64,000 bases of DNA from Fontivivens sp964399735 (GCA_964399735.1 CAYNSO010000007.1:3776-67775), one strand, 5' to 3'. Shown: positions 17,275 through 26,424, numbered from the stretch's first letter. Translations and numbers: made by a program. The notes: generated from the sequence alone by a model not told the origin.

Positions 17275-18399
17275 CTAGTTCCTATTGTTTGCAATTTTAA
17301 AAACAGACTGAATAATTTTTTCCGTAGCATCCGGAAACGCTGCGCCAAGGGCAGCAAGATGCATTGAATTTCTTTTTTGTTGATTGCGATAAAGCTCCGT
17401 GATCCGGTCCGTCAGTATATCAGCGTTTATTCCGGTTTCCAGGATCATTTCTGCAGCGCCGATTTTAACAAAAGCCCGGGCATTTTTTTCCTGATGCCCT
17501 GCTGCAGCCCAGGGATAGGGAATTAAAATCGCCGGGATTCCGCAAACGGCTAGTTCAGCCAGGGTAATAGCGCCTGAACGGCACACAGCAAAATCACAGG
17601 CGGTATATGCCATCTCCATATTGTTAATATATTCAGCCGCATATATTCGTTCTTTCCACGATGTAATTGCATCCTTAACCATAGGATAAGCGGTTTTTCC
17701 GGTTCCCCATATAATTTGCAGTTCGGTTTGCTGCATTATATTTATCAAACAAGAGACAACCGCTTTATTCACAGCCAAAGCGCCCTGACTGCCGCCAAAT
17801 ACCAGCATGGTTAACTTGTTCCGCTGTAAACCGAATACTGCTCTGGCAGCAGGTTTATCACCGCAATTATGAAAAGAACGCACCGGGTTACCAGTTAAAA
17901 ACAGGTTATCCTGACGTTTAAAATATCCGGCAGATTCTTTAAAACTGATATGAACCCGGTCAACCCATTTGGATAACCAGCGGGTTGTTATTCCGGGATA
18001 AATATTTTGTTCCTGGATCAAGGTCGGGTAGCCGAGCAGAACCGCCATAAACAACATTGGCCCGCTGACATACCCTCCGGAACCGATAACCGCTGCCGGT
18101 TTTATTTTGTTCAAAATTCGCACACATTGTACCAGGCTAACCAATAACCGAGCCAACACAATAACGTTGGCTAACAGATTCTTTCGAGAAAACCCGCGTA
18201 CAGAAATGAGCAATAACGAATGACCGGCAGCTGGTACAACACGGGTCTCCAAACCTTTTTTAGTACCAATGAAATAAATTTTACTGTCTGGTTCCAGGTG
18301 TAAAATCTTTTCACCAATTGCAATAGCCGGATAAAGATGCCCGCCGGTTCCCGCCCCTGCTAAAATATAAGCGGGGATATTTTTTTGTTGAGCGGCCAT
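17275..18399 (-). CDS. murG: UDP-GlcNAc:undecaprenyl-pyrophosphoryl-MurNAc-pentapeptide GlcNAc transferase
   Basis: A 374-residue GT28 enzyme that makes lipid II from lipid I at the inner face of the membrane. It shows the N-terminal GAGTGGHLYPAIAIGE loop, GSGGYVSGPML and QEQNIYPGITTRWL of the acceptor domain. It also has the donor-domain signature VFGGSQGALAVNKAV and the CRSGAITLAELAVCGIPAILIPYP motif. Length fits the family. Its ATG overlaps the ftsW stop by one base (TAATG), a classic translational coupling. Confidence 0.96.
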   Translation of the reverse strand: MAAQQKNIPAYILAGAGTGGHLYPAIAIGEKILHLEPDSKIYFIGTKKGLETRVVPAAGHSLLLISVRGFSRKNLLANVIVLARLLVSLVQCVRILNKIKPAAVIGSGGYVSGPMLFMAVLLGYPTLIQEQNIYPGITTRWLSKWVDRVHISFKESAGYFKRQDNLFLTGNPVRSFHNCGDKPAARAVFGLQRNKLTMLVFGGSQGALAVNKAVVSCLINIMQQTELQIIWGTGKTAYPMVKDAITSWKERIYAAEYINNMEMAYTACDFAVCRSGAITLAELAVCGIPAILIPYPWAAAGHQEKNARAFVKIGAAEMILETGINADILTDRITELYRNQQKRNSMHLAALGAAFPDATEKIIQSVFKIANNRN

Positions 18400-19649
18400 T
18401 ATCGCTTTACCTTGTATTTTGATGCAGATTCATTTTTTGTATAACGTACCGTACCGGGTTCGTTTGCAAAGCTGAGTGATAATCTTTTTATCCGGTCTTT
18501 ATAAACTGACCTGTTTGGATAATTCTTGAAGGAATGATTACTTTGGCTGGAAATATTCAGCAAAATGCCGATCGCAGCCAAATGGGTAACCATTGCCGAA
18601 CCGCCATAACTGATAAACGGCATTGGAATTCCGGTAGTAGGCAGCAACACCATGGTAATCGCTGCATTAAAAAAAGCATAAATACCAATACACACGGTAA
18701 TTCCGCCGGCAAGCAGACGGCCATAGCCATCCGGAGCGGTTTTAGCGATGCGCATGCCTCTGTAAATGATCGTAAAAAACAAAAGCAAAATACCAATACA
18801 ACCAAGCAATCCTGCTTCTTCACCAATTACCGAAAAAATAAAATCCTTGTGTGGCTCTGGTAAAAACATATATTTTTGCCGGCCATCACCAATTCCCTGT
18901 CCAAAAATACCGCCAAGATTAAAACCAATAATTGATTGCTGCACCTGGTAACCGGTTAACCCCCTGTTAAACATCACATTAAAAAAAGAAGACAATCTTG
19001 CAAACATATAAGAATTATCTTTTACATACAACAGTCCAATTGTTACAATTGATAAACCAATTGAAATCAGATAGCTCAATTTAACTTCGGCAAAGAAAAA
19101 CATGCAAAAGGCAATCAAGGTTATCAGCATGGCAGTGCCAAAATCTTTTTCCAATGCTACCATTACAGCAATAATAACCACAAAACCGATATATTTTAAA
19201 AAGCCTTTCCATTCTTCCAGTTCCTCACGATTCTGGTAGAGAAGCCGGGCGAGAATTAAAATGAGTGCATACCGGGCAAAATCTGAGGGCTGAAATGTGA
19301 AAAAACCCAGCCGCAGCCAACGTGATGCCTCATTGCGGGTTATCACAAAGGGGGCGTGCGTGAACAACAATAAAAGCAATATAATGCTGCCCGCCATAAG
19401 GATTGGCGAAAGGCCAAGACATTTACGGTAATTGACAAAAGCCAGGATGCTCATAAAAAACAAACCAATCATAACCCGTACCAGATGGTTTTTAAAAAAA
19501 TGAGCGCTGTCGCCAAATTCCTTTTCCGCCCGGAATGAACTGGCAGAATAGACCATTGCCGCGCCGACGACAAGCAGGCACAACACACAAAAAACCAGCA
19601 GGTAATCTATTTTGCCAATATCAAATTTTTTATTTGCGGGCGCGGTCAT
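18399..19649 (-). CDS. ftsW: Septal peptidoglycan glycosyltransferase FtsW (SEDS family)
   Basis: A 416-residue polytopic SEDS protein that polymerises glycan strands at the septum together with its cognate PBP. About ten hydrophobic segments are visible. Family landmarks include LRLGFFTFQPSDFARYALI, ALEKDFGTAMLI, GYQVQQSIIGFNLGGIFGQG with GDGRQKYMFLPEPHKDFIF, and LLPTTGIPMPFISYGGSAM near the end. FtsW is preferred over RodA because the gene sits between mraY and murG in a dcw operon. The usual murD gene is missing upstream: only ten bases separate it from mraY. Confidence 0.95.
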   Translation of the reverse strand: MTAPANKKFDIGKIDYLLVFCVLCLLVVGAAMVYSASSFRAEKEFGDSAHFFKNHLVRVMIGLFFMSILAFVNYRKCLGLSPILMAGSIILLLLLFTHAPFVITRNEASRWLRLGFFTFQPSDFARYALILILARLLYQNREELEEWKGFLKYIGFVVIIAVMVALEKDFGTAMLITLIAFCMFFFAEVKLSYLISIGLSIVTIGLLYVKDNSYMFARLSSFFNVMFNRGLTGYQVQQSIIGFNLGGIFGQGIGDGRQKYMFLPEPHKDFIFSVIGEEAGLLGCIGILLLFFTIIYRGMRIAKTAPDGYGRLLAGGITVCIGIYAFFNAAITMVLLPTTGIPMPFISYGGSAMVTHLAAIGILLNISSQSNHSFKNYPNRSVYKDRIKRLSLSFANEPGTVRYTKNESASKYKVKR

Positions 19650-19659
19650 TATCTTTCCA

Positions 19660-20745
19660 TTATCTGATTTTGAATGTTGTAAACGTTAACAAAGCCAATA
19701 AAATGCCGACAATCCAGAACCTGACAACAACTTTGGGTTCTGCCCAGCCAAGCAATTCATAATGATGGTGAATCGGCGCCATTTTAAATACTCTTTTCTT
19801 TGTGCGCTTGTACCAGAAAACCTGAATAATAACCGATAAACTTTCCAAAACAAACAAGCCGCAAATAATCAACAACCAGAATTCTTTTTTAACCAGAATC
19901 GATACTGCGGCAATTGAGCCACCGAGCGCCAGCGCCCCGGTATCGCCCATAAAAACCTGCGCCGGGTGAGAGTTATACCATAAAAATCCCAGACAAGCGC
20001 CGACCAAAGCTGCACAAAAAATTGTTAACTCGCCGGAGCCGGGCAAATAAATTATATTGAGATAATCCGTAAAGTCTACCCGGCCGGAAACATAACAAAT
20101 TGCGCCAAAAGCGATTGCGGCAATGGCAACGAGTCCGGCAAGTAAACCATCCAGGCCATCTGTCAGGTTTGAACTATTCGACATGGCTGTTATTACAAAA
20201 GCAATAAAGGGTATATATAATATGCCAAAATTAAACTCATAATTTTTAAAAAAAGGCACCGTCGACATGGTGCGAGCTTCTTCCACAACCGGGAAAAAAT
20301 AAACAAGACAGCCGACAGCCACGCCCAATAAAATCTGAAAGAACAGTTTGTAACGGGCAATGAGGCCTTTGGAATATTTTTTTACAATTTTCAAATAATC
20401 ATCCATAAAACCGATTACCGACAAAAACAGGGTAACCACCAGCACTAACCAGATATACATTTCCTTGAACTGGGCAAACAACAGCGTGGAAATCAATACG
20501 CCACCAACAATGATAATACCGCCCATGCTGGGGGTTCCTTTTTTACTTAGATGGGTCTGCGGGCCGTCATTCCTGATTTCCTCTCCCAGTTGTAGTCTTT
20601 TCAACATTTTTATTATATACGGGCCTATAAAAACACAAATAAAAAAAGCAAAAAACCCACTCAGCGCTGCCCGAAAGGAAATATAGCGAAACAGGTTAAA
20701 GCCGATAAACTCTTCACGTAATGGTGTTAATAAATAATATAACAT
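19660..20745 (-). CDS. mraY: Phospho-N-acetylmuramoyl-pentapeptide-transferase
   Basis: A 361-residue, ten-segment membrane enzyme that transfers phospho-MurNAc-pentapeptide to undecaprenyl phosphate, giving lipid I. Signature segments are THLSKKGTPSMGGIIIV, VIGFMDDYLKIVKK with the DDY motif, SNSSNLTDGLDGLLAGL, and FMGDTGALALGGSIA. The C-terminal MAPIHHHYELLGW is the characteristic histidine-rich loop. It starts six bases after the murF stop. Confidence 0.97.
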   Translation of the reverse strand: MLYYLLTPLREEFIGFNLFRYISFRAALSGFFAFFICVFIGPYIIKMLKRLQLGEEIRNDGPQTHLSKKGTPSMGGIIIVGGVLISTLLFAQFKEMYIWLVLVVTLFLSVIGFMDDYLKIVKKYSKGLIARYKLFFQILLGVAVGCLVYFFPVVEEARTMSTVPFFKNYEFNFGILYIPFIAFVITAMSNSSNLTDGLDGLLAGLVAIAAIAFGAICYVSGRVDFTDYLNIIYLPGSGELTIFCAALVGACLGFLWYNSHPAQVFMGDTGALALGGSIAAVSILVKKEFWLLIICGLFVLESLSVIIQVFWYKRTKKRVFKMAPIHHHYELLGWAEPKVVVRFWIVGILLALLTFTTFKIR

Positions 20746-20751
20746 AAAAAC

Positions 20752-22158
20752 TCACCTGCCTTTTAATTGAGTGGTCACATATTCTACTATGGTTTCCATT
20801 TGCATGGAACGGGAGCCTTTAATGAGTATTATATCATTTTCCTTAATAATTTTTAACAGCTTTGTTTGCAAATCATTTTTATTATCAAAATGTTTCGCCA
20901 ACAAATCAGGATAGCCGGATAAAGCCTGAAATGTATATCTGGTTTCATTGCCATAAAGATATATAACATCAATTTTGAACCAGGAGGCGACAGCAGCCAG
21001 TTTTTCATGTTCCGAAAGCGAGTATTTACCCAGTTCCTTCATATCACCCAAAACAGCAATGCGTCGGCCACCATTTTTCACACTCATTTCACCCAGCGTT
21101 GCAAGCGCTGCATAACAACTGCCGGGATTTGAATTATAAGAATCATTGACAAGCCGTATTCCCTTTAATTCGATCACCTGGGCACGTTTATCGGCAGGCT
21201 CTACTTTTTCCAGGCCAGCCTTGATCTGTTCCGGCGTTAAAGAATAAAAAGAACCAACAGCAGCAGCTGCCAACGCATTGGACACATTATGACGCCCGGT
21301 TAATTGTAAAGGAACTGTAACACCCATTACCTTAAAAGTATACCTGGCATAATCATCACAGTATTCGATATTTCCCTGCACATCCGCATTATTTTCTATT
21401 GCATAGGAAATACTTTTTGCCGCCGGGAACTGTACGCCAGCCAGATTTTTATCATCAGCATTAAAAAACACACTGCCGTCTTGCCTCATGTTGGTAAAAA
21501 TCTCCATTTTGGCCTTGAGTACCCCTTCCACACTATCAAAGTGTTCCAAATGGGCATGACCAATGTTGGTCAACAGGCAGGCGGTTGGTTCAACCAGGTA
21601 ACTGAGTCGTCGTAGTTCGCCAAAATGATTGGTGCCGAGTTCGATCACTAAAATTTCATGTTCAGCGCGTAACTCATACAATGTTGCTGGAACGCCAATA
21701 TGATTATTAAATGATTTTATGTTTTTTAAAACACAATATTTCTGCGCCAGAACACTAGCCACCAATTCTTTTGTGGTGGTTTTGCCGGAACTGCCGGTGA
21801 TTGCAATTACCGGAATGGAAAACTTTTTTCGATAATAACGGGCAAACTCCTGGTAAGCAATCAAAGAATCCGGTACAGTTATAAATGCCGCCTGAGGATA
21901 TTGTGAACCATGAGTGTTAAACCACACGGTATTGACCACACAAGCGGCGGCGCCGCCGCTTACAGCCTGTAAAATGAAATCATGTCCGTCATATTTGTCG
22001 CCCTTGATCGCAAAGAACAACTCACCCGGCTTTGTGGTGCGCGAATCGGTGCTAATACCGGCGATTGCCTTGACTGGTGGCTGCTCCTGACTGTGCCACT
22101 GTGCATGACAGGATTGCAGATTTAGCAACTCTGAAATTTTTAATAGCAAATCACTCAA
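20752..22158 (-). CDS. murF: UDP-MurNAc-tripeptide D-alanyl-D-alanine ligase
   Basis: A 468-residue cytosolic Mur ligase that adds D-Ala-D-Ala to the peptidoglycan precursor. It has the ATP-binding loop ITGSSGKTTTKELVASVL, the FNNHIGVPATLYEL motif typical of MurF, LTNIGHAHLEHF, and the C-terminal LVNDSYNSNPGS and VLGDMKELG motifs. The FNNxIGxPxT signature and the DSYNANP-type motif distinguish MurF from MurC, MurD and MurE. It is the only Mur ligase in this dcw cluster. Confidence 0.95.
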   Translation of the reverse strand: MSDLLLKISELLNLQSCHAQWHSQEQPPVKAIAGISTDSRTTKPGELFFAIKGDKYDGHDFILQAVSGGAAACVVNTVWFNTHGSQYPQAAFITVPDSLIAYQEFARYYRKKFSIPVIAITGSSGKTTTKELVASVLAQKYCVLKNIKSFNNHIGVPATLYELRAEHEILVIELGTNHFGELRRLSYLVEPTACLLTNIGHAHLEHFDSVEGVLKAKMEIFTNMRQDGSVFFNADDKNLAGVQFPAAKSISYAIENNADVQGNIEYCDDYARYTFKVMGVTVPLQLTGRHNVSNALAAAAVGSFYSLTPEQIKAGLEKVEPADKRAQVIELKGIRLVNDSYNSNPGSCYAALATLGEMSVKNGGRRIAVLGDMKELGKYSLSEHEKLAAVASWFKIDVIYLYGNETRYTFQALSGYPDLLAKHFDNKNDLQTKLLKIIKENDIILIKGSRSMQMETIVEYVTTQLKGR

Positions 22159-22168
22159 TGTATTTTCT

Positions 22169-24295
22169 TTACTTTAATACCAACAAGTCATTTAAATTAA
22201 TAGCAGATTCGCATTGCAGCAACACCTGTTCCTGTTTACCAAGTTTCTTTCCGGGCCCCGGCTGCTGCCTGCTAACTTTACCGGAACCAATGATAACTGC
22301 CCTGAATCCTTGAACAGCCAGAATATTCATAGCATTACGAACCGGTAATCCTGTGACATCGGGAATCAGCGAAGCATCAGCAGCATCCTCATAATCTGGT
22401 TCAGAATTAAGACGAATGCCCTGTTCCTCTTCCAAAACAGTTCCCGCCGGTGGATTTTGAGCCAGAACAAACTGCCCTGATCCGGTTGTATGCAAAGGCA
22501 GCCGGGCAGATCGTTCTGCATAGTCGACGGCGCTACGGCTGCACCCTACCAGGTTGGGGACGATCAGGGACTTTTTTTCCACAATCTGAAGTTCATCCGG
22601 CATACTGCCGGACTGAAAATAATCTAATCCCTCTAACTTTATAATTTGTTCGGCAATATTTTTAAAACAAGGGGCGCCTACATCGCCGCCATAATACTGG
22701 TTACGGGGTTTTTCGATCATAACATAAATACAAATTTTTGGGTCTTCTGCCGGGAAAAACCCGCCAAAATTGGATATGTAATTTCCGTCCTGATAACCAA
22801 CATTCTTTCGGTCGGTATAAGGCATCTTGGCGGTACCGGTTTTGCCGCATATTGTAATACCCTCAATAGCCGCTTTCTTGCCGGTTCCCCGTTTAACCAC
22901 ATCAGCCAGAATACTTTTCATAGTATCGGCAGTTGCTGTGGAAAGGACCCGCCGAACAACCCGTGGCCCATATACCCTGGCGGGAACTCCATCCTTGCGA
23001 ATTTCTTTAATAATGGTCGGCTGCATCAGGTAGCCGCCATTGGCAATGGTTGAAAACATGCTGGTCATTTGCATTGACGTTACAGCCACTTCGTGGCCTA
23101 TCGAGATAAAACCCGGAGACACACCAGTCCACGAGCCAATACTGCTTAACATTCCTTTCTGTTCACCCTGCAAGCCAACGCCGGTTGCCTGCCCGAATCC
23201 AAATGCCCGGGCATAATCATAAAGTAATTTCCTGTCCGTTTCCATAGCTAATTTGGACATGCCAATATTTGAAGAATAGACAACTACATCCCGCAAAGAC
23301 AACCAGGTATAGGGAGAAGAATCACGAATAGGTCTATCCTTTAACATATATTCCCCATTCTCGCAAAACACAATATCACTGGTTGTGTGCAGTCTCTCTT
23401 CCAACAGCGCCGCCATCAAAACTGGCTTGAACGTGGAACCCGGCTCAAAGATATCGGTCACAGGCTTGATCCGCCAGGATTCCTGGCTTGCCTTGCCCGG
23501 CTCATTCGGGTTAAAATCAGGCCCGGAACACATTGCCAAAATATCCCCGGTAGCAGGATTCATGATTACAACTGCTCCGCCTGCCGCATTAGTCTGAAGA
23601 ATTGTATTGTGTAATTCCCGTTCAGCAATATATTGGTAACGGTAATCAATGGTTAAAATAAAGTCGTTGCCATCCCGCGGCTGTTCAGCCGGATAACCGA
23701 TGCGGGGAAACTTTTCATTATTGGCTGTAAGCTGGTAAACCGCGTGTCCGGGAGCTCCTTGCAGTAAAAAATCCTGCGTCAGTTCCAAACCACTAATGCC
23801 TTTGCCGTCTATATCTGTAAAACCCAGTAACTGCCCACACAGATTATTATGGGGATATTTTCGAGTCAACACAACATCAGTATACAATCCTTTAATGTTG
23901 AGGCTATGAATTTTATTTTCAACAGACAGCGGTAATTTCATGGCCAGTTTTACATAGCTTGATTTTTGCGAAAGTTTTTCCCGTAATTGTGAAACGCCCT
24001 GGCCGGTTATCGAGGCTACTGCCCGGGCAGCGGCATCAACATTTTCAATTTTTTGCGGATCAGCAAACAATGTTACTGTTGGAATATTAAACGCCAGGGT
24101 TTTTAAATTCCGGTCTAATATCTTGCCACGCTCCGGCGGCAATTTTAGCTGCGATTGAAACTTGTTCTCCACCACCTGCAACCCTCCCACACCAATCTGA
24201 ATTTGTATCAGTTTTACTATCATTAATAATAAAAACAGCAACGAACTGATCGTAAAAAAATCATATCGCCATGTTTGATTTTGCGTTTTTTTCAT
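22169..24295 (-). CDS. ftsI: Septal class B penicillin-binding protein (FtsI/PBP3) with two PASTA domains
   Basis: A 708-residue transpeptidase that cross-links septal peptidoglycan with FtsW. It has an N-terminal transmembrane anchor at about 12-32, a dimerisation/pedestal domain, and a catalytic domain. The nucleophile Ser287 lies in GSTFK, the SxN motif is SSN at 341-343, and the KTG motif is at 485-487 (CGKTGTAK). Residues about 575-705 form two PASTA repeats (LIVPNLVGCSRSAV and LIPDVTGLPVRNAM). PASTA domains are common in the FtsI/SpoVD proteins of Gram-positive bacteria and several FCB lineages but absent in E. coli FtsI. It lies between ftsL and murF; murE is missing at the 3' side (ten-base gap). 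Confidence 0.93.
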   Translation of the reverse strand: MKKTQNQTWRYDFFTISSLLFLLLMIVKLIQIQIGVGGLQVVENKFQSQLKLPPERGKILDRNLKTLAFNIPTVTLFADPQKIENVDAAARAVASITGQGVSQLREKLSQKSSYVKLAMKLPLSVENKIHSLNIKGLYTDVVLTRKYPHNNLCGQLLGFTDIDGKGISGLELTQDFLLQGAPGHAVYQLTANNEKFPRIGYPAEQPRDGNDFILTIDYRYQYIAERELHNTILQTNAAGGAVVIMNPATGDILAMCSGPDFNPNEPGKASQESWRIKPVTDIFEPGSTFKPVLMAALLEERLHTTSDIVFCENGEYMLKDRPIRDSSPYTWLSLRDVVVYSSNIGMSKLAMETDRKLLYDYARAFGFGQATGVGLQGEQKGMLSSIGSWTGVSPGFISIGHEVAVTSMQMTSMFSTIANGGYLMQPTIIKEIRKDGVPARVYGPRVVRRVLSTATADTMKSILADVVKRGTGKKAAIEGITICGKTGTAKMPYTDRKNVGYQDGNYISNFGGFFPAEDPKICIYVMIEKPRNQYYGGDVGAPCFKNIAEQIIKLEGLDYFQSGSMPDELQIVEKKSLIVPNLVGCSRSAVDYAERSARLPLHTTGSGQFVLAQNPPAGTVLEEEQGIRLNSEPDYEDAADASLIPDVTGLPVRNAMNILAVQGFRAVIIGSGKVSRQQPGPGKKLGKQEQVLLQCESAINLNDLLVLK

Positions 24296-24316
24296 TGCTG
24301 CATTTTCCTGCTATAC

Positions 24317-24637
24317 CTAGTCGTTCCCGGCGCTTAAATCCAGGTTTAATTTTTCTGCCTGAACAAAACCCAGCTTTTCTCGCGCCAGCCGTTCTATTCT
24401 TTCTACATTGGCAAGATTATCAACCTGCAGGTTCAATAAATAGGATTCATATTGCATCTGCCTGAGGTCGGTTTTTAATTTTTGGTTACTTCGTATTTTT
24501 TGATCGGCGCTCACATTCTGCCACACAGTAACAATACAGAACAATGCAAACAAAAATAGCCCACACCAAAAATATTTTTTCATTCTTTTATTTTTGCGAT
24601 GGGCGGAAAAAGAGGTTGTATTGTTATATCTGCTCAT
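24317..24637 (-). CDS. ftsL: FtsL-like divisome coiled-coil protein
   Basis: A 106-residue bitopic protein with a basic cytoplasmic N-terminus (FSAHRKNKRMKK), one transmembrane segment at about 20-38, and an extracytoplasmic coiled coil (NQKLKTDLRQMQYESYLLNLQVDNL broken by normal heptads). It ends in IERLAREKLGF, the motif seen at the end of FtsL/FtsB-type proteins. The start at 24637 is chosen because its ATG overlaps the rsmH stop as ATGA; a longer reading from 24694 would overlap rsmH by 60 bases. Position between rsmH and ftsI fits FtsL. FtsL, FtsB and FtsQ activate FtsWI. Confidence 0.8.
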   Translation of the reverse strand: MSRYNNTTSFSAHRKNKRMKKYFWCGLFLFALFCIVTVWQNVSADQKIRSNQKLKTDLRQMQYESYLLNLQVDNLANVERIERLAREKLGFVQAEKLNLDLSAGND

Positions 24638-25578
24638 GCGGCGCCTGCCTGCCCGATTACCCGGGCAATTCTCAATTTTGCCGACCTGGCACAAGGGTTT
24701 TCACGAACTTCTTGATCTGAGGCGATTATCATTTTGCCTTTAATACTTAACACAGGTTTTTTGCCACACACACAATATGGCAGCTCTTTGGGACAGGTGC
24801 AGGGATTGGCCTGTTCTCGCATAAATTCTTTTACCAGACGATCTTCACCACTGTGATAGGCAACTACTGCCAACACACCGCCGATGTTTAAAATATGCAA
24901 AGAAGCAGGCAGAAATTGTTTTAAATTCTCAATTTCCATATTAACATGCATCCTGATTGCCTGGAATATTCTGGCGAAGGATTTGATTTCGTACCTGGAG
25001 CCAACCACGCCGCGGATAATATCGACAAGCTGCCGGGTGGTAGTTATTCTTGTCGTCTGGCGAAATCTTGTTATGGCATTTGCTATTTTCCACGAAGCCC
25101 TCTCCTCACCATATTCCCAAAAAATACGCGCCAATTCTTCCCCCGAATACTCGTTTACAACTGTTTCTGCATTTACCTGGCAGTCATCTCCCATATTCAT
25201 CAACAATGGGCCGGATTTCATAAACATAAAACCGCGGTCGGGATTGCTGATCTGCAAATAAGAAACTCCCAGGTCCGCTACCACTCCATCGACGCGCGTT
25301 ATACCAAGACCGGTAACAATATTTTCTATATTGCTAAAGTTACCCTTAACCGCTATGAACCGGTCTCCAAAAGACGATAATCTTGCTTTTGCCCTGCTTA
25401 ACGCCTGGGGATCGCGGTCAATGCCAATGACAATTCCATCCTCAGGCATCACTTTCAACAGTTCGCAAGAGTATCCGCCGTCGCCTAACGTAGCGTCAAC
25501 TATTATTCGTGCCCTGACGGCTTCCAGGCCGTCAAGCACTTGTTGCAAAAGAACAGATTTGTGGTATTCATAGTTCAC
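24634..25578 (-). CDS. rsmH: 16S rRNA (cytosine1402-N4)-methyltransferase
   Basis: A 314-residue SAM-dependent methyltransferase (MraW) that modifies C1402 of 16S rRNA. The N-terminal HKSVLLQQVLDGL, the SAM-binding VDATLGDGGYSCELL, IGIDRDPQALSRA and VADLGVSYLQISNPDRGFMF are signatures of the family. The inserted helical domain contains FRQTTRITTTRQLVDII, and the C-terminus has VVAYHSGEDRLVK followed by the cysteine-containing CTCPKELPYCVCG. It lies 27 bases after mraZ, as in most bacteria. Confidence 0.96.
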   Translation of the reverse strand: MNYEYHKSVLLQQVLDGLEAVRARIIVDATLGDGGYSCELLKVMPEDGIVIGIDRDPQALSRAKARLSSFGDRFIAVKGNFSNIENIVTGLGITRVDGVVADLGVSYLQISNPDRGFMFMKSGPLLMNMGDDCQVNAETVVNEYSGEELARIFWEYGEERASWKIANAITRFRQTTRITTTRQLVDIIRGVVGSRYEIKSFARIFQAIRMHVNMEIENLKQFLPASLHILNIGGVLAVVAYHSGEDRLVKEFMREQANPCTCPKELPYCVCGKKPVLSIKGKMIIASDQEVRENPCARSAKLRIARVIGQAGAA

Positions 25579-25605
25579 ATTTTACACATCAAAAAATCAC
25601 ATCTC

Positions 25606-26058
25606 TTAAAAAGTTGGTCTGCGATTTAAAGCATCCAGGGCCATTTGCTCATTATCTTCATCAACAAGCTTGAATACTTCCGGATTCCAGATCTCGATAA
25701 CATGCTCTATGCCTATAACCGTCACTTCATTGCAACCTTCTAACTTGCCAAATTCAATCAAATTGGCTGGCAGCGTAATCCGGCCTTGCTTATCCATAGT
25801 CAATTCGGTAGATATACCGATGATCTTGCGCTGTAAATTCAATTTCTCAATAACACTCAATCCTTGAATCATGTTAATGGATTGTTTATATTTATCCCAA
25901 TCCGGCAAGGTATAAAGCGATATGCAATGCTGAATGCCGCGGGTAGCAACCAGCTTGTCTTTTTGCTCTTGAGGCATTGCTTCGATCAGTTTGTTTGGCA
26001 ACTTGAGCCGACCGTTCGCATCAAAAGAGACTTTATTTTGTCCTGTTAGTTCCGGCAT
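25606..26058 (-). CDS. mraZ: Transcriptional regulator MraZ
   Basis: A 150-residue AbrB-fold DNA-binding protein that represses the dcw operon. Two tandem SpoVT/AbrB-type halves are visible, FDANGRLKLPNKLIEAM near the N-terminus and MDKQGRITLPANLIEFG in the second half. The start is placed at the ATG at 26058; an in-frame TTG two codons earlier is less likely. The ribosome-binding site is weak, and the nearest GGAAG belongs to the last repeat of the upstream operator array (26071-26117), so bound MraZ could also affect access to this region. First gene of the operon, divergent from the ROK gene. Confidence 0.95.
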   Translation of the reverse strand: MPELTGQNKVSFDANGRLKLPNKLIEAMPQEQKDKLVATRGIQHCISLYTLPDWDKYKQSINMIQGLSVIEKLNLQRKIIGISTELTMDKQGRITLPANLIEFGKLEGCNEVTVIGIEHVIEIWNPEVFKLVDEDNEQMALDALNRRPTF

Positions 26059-26070
26059 ACACAATTATAA

Positions 26071-26117
26071 CTTCCAAATAATGCCAAATATTTCCTAAAA
26101 ATGCCTAAAGATGCCAA
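26071..26117 (-). promoter_or_regulatory. MraZ operator: five 10-bp direct repeats
   Basis: Reading the minus strand toward mraZ, five units start every ten bases: TTGGCAT (26117-26111), TAGGCAT (26107-26101), TAGGAAA (26097-26091), TTGGCAT (26087-26081) and TTGGAAG (26077-26071). Known MraZ operators are short G-rich direct repeats with one-helical-turn spacing near the mraZ start. The phasing here is exact, although the core (T-T/A-GG-C/A-A) differs from the TGGGA of E. coli. The array lies between the -10 box and the start codon, a position that suits autorepression. Confidence 0.8.
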
Positions 26118-26125
26118 TTCGTTTA

Positions 26126-26154
26126 AAGATATTGACCTTTTATTACAAAGTCAA
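26126..26154 (-). promoter_or_regulatory. Promoter of the dcw operon
   Basis: On the minus strand TTGACT (26154-26149) and TATCTT (26131-26126) are separated by 17 bases. The predicted start of transcription falls at the edge of the MraZ repeat array. Confidence 0.6.
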
Positions 26155-26320
26155 GATAATTTTTTATTTTTTAAAGTATAAATCAATAAATATTCCTGTC
26201 GAATAATAATCATAATTAATTGATTATATTATATTTACAAGCAAATCGCCTGAAAATGATTAAAAAAAAGTTAGTGTCTTTAACATTTTTTTTTTATATT
26301 TCAAAAAAGGGCCTGATTTT

Positions 26321-26380
26321 CAGGTAATTCATGGCACTATTAATGTGGTAATACCTGCTTGTTTGCACAGGTTCATGGCA
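26321..26380 (+). promoter_or_regulatory. Repeated motif upstream of the ROK kinase gene
   Basis: TTCATGGCA occurs twice, at 26328-26336 and 26372-26380, each preceded by CAGGT or CAGG. CAGGTAATT (26321-26329) also faces a near-complementary TAATACCTG ending near 26356. This could be an operator or leader structure for the ROK gene that starts at 26425. The remainder of the 26155-26424 interval is AT-rich with no gene. Confidence 0.3.
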
Positions 26381-26424
26381 ATTCAATAACCTGAAAAAGT
26401 TATGATTGAAACGGATAAAGAATA

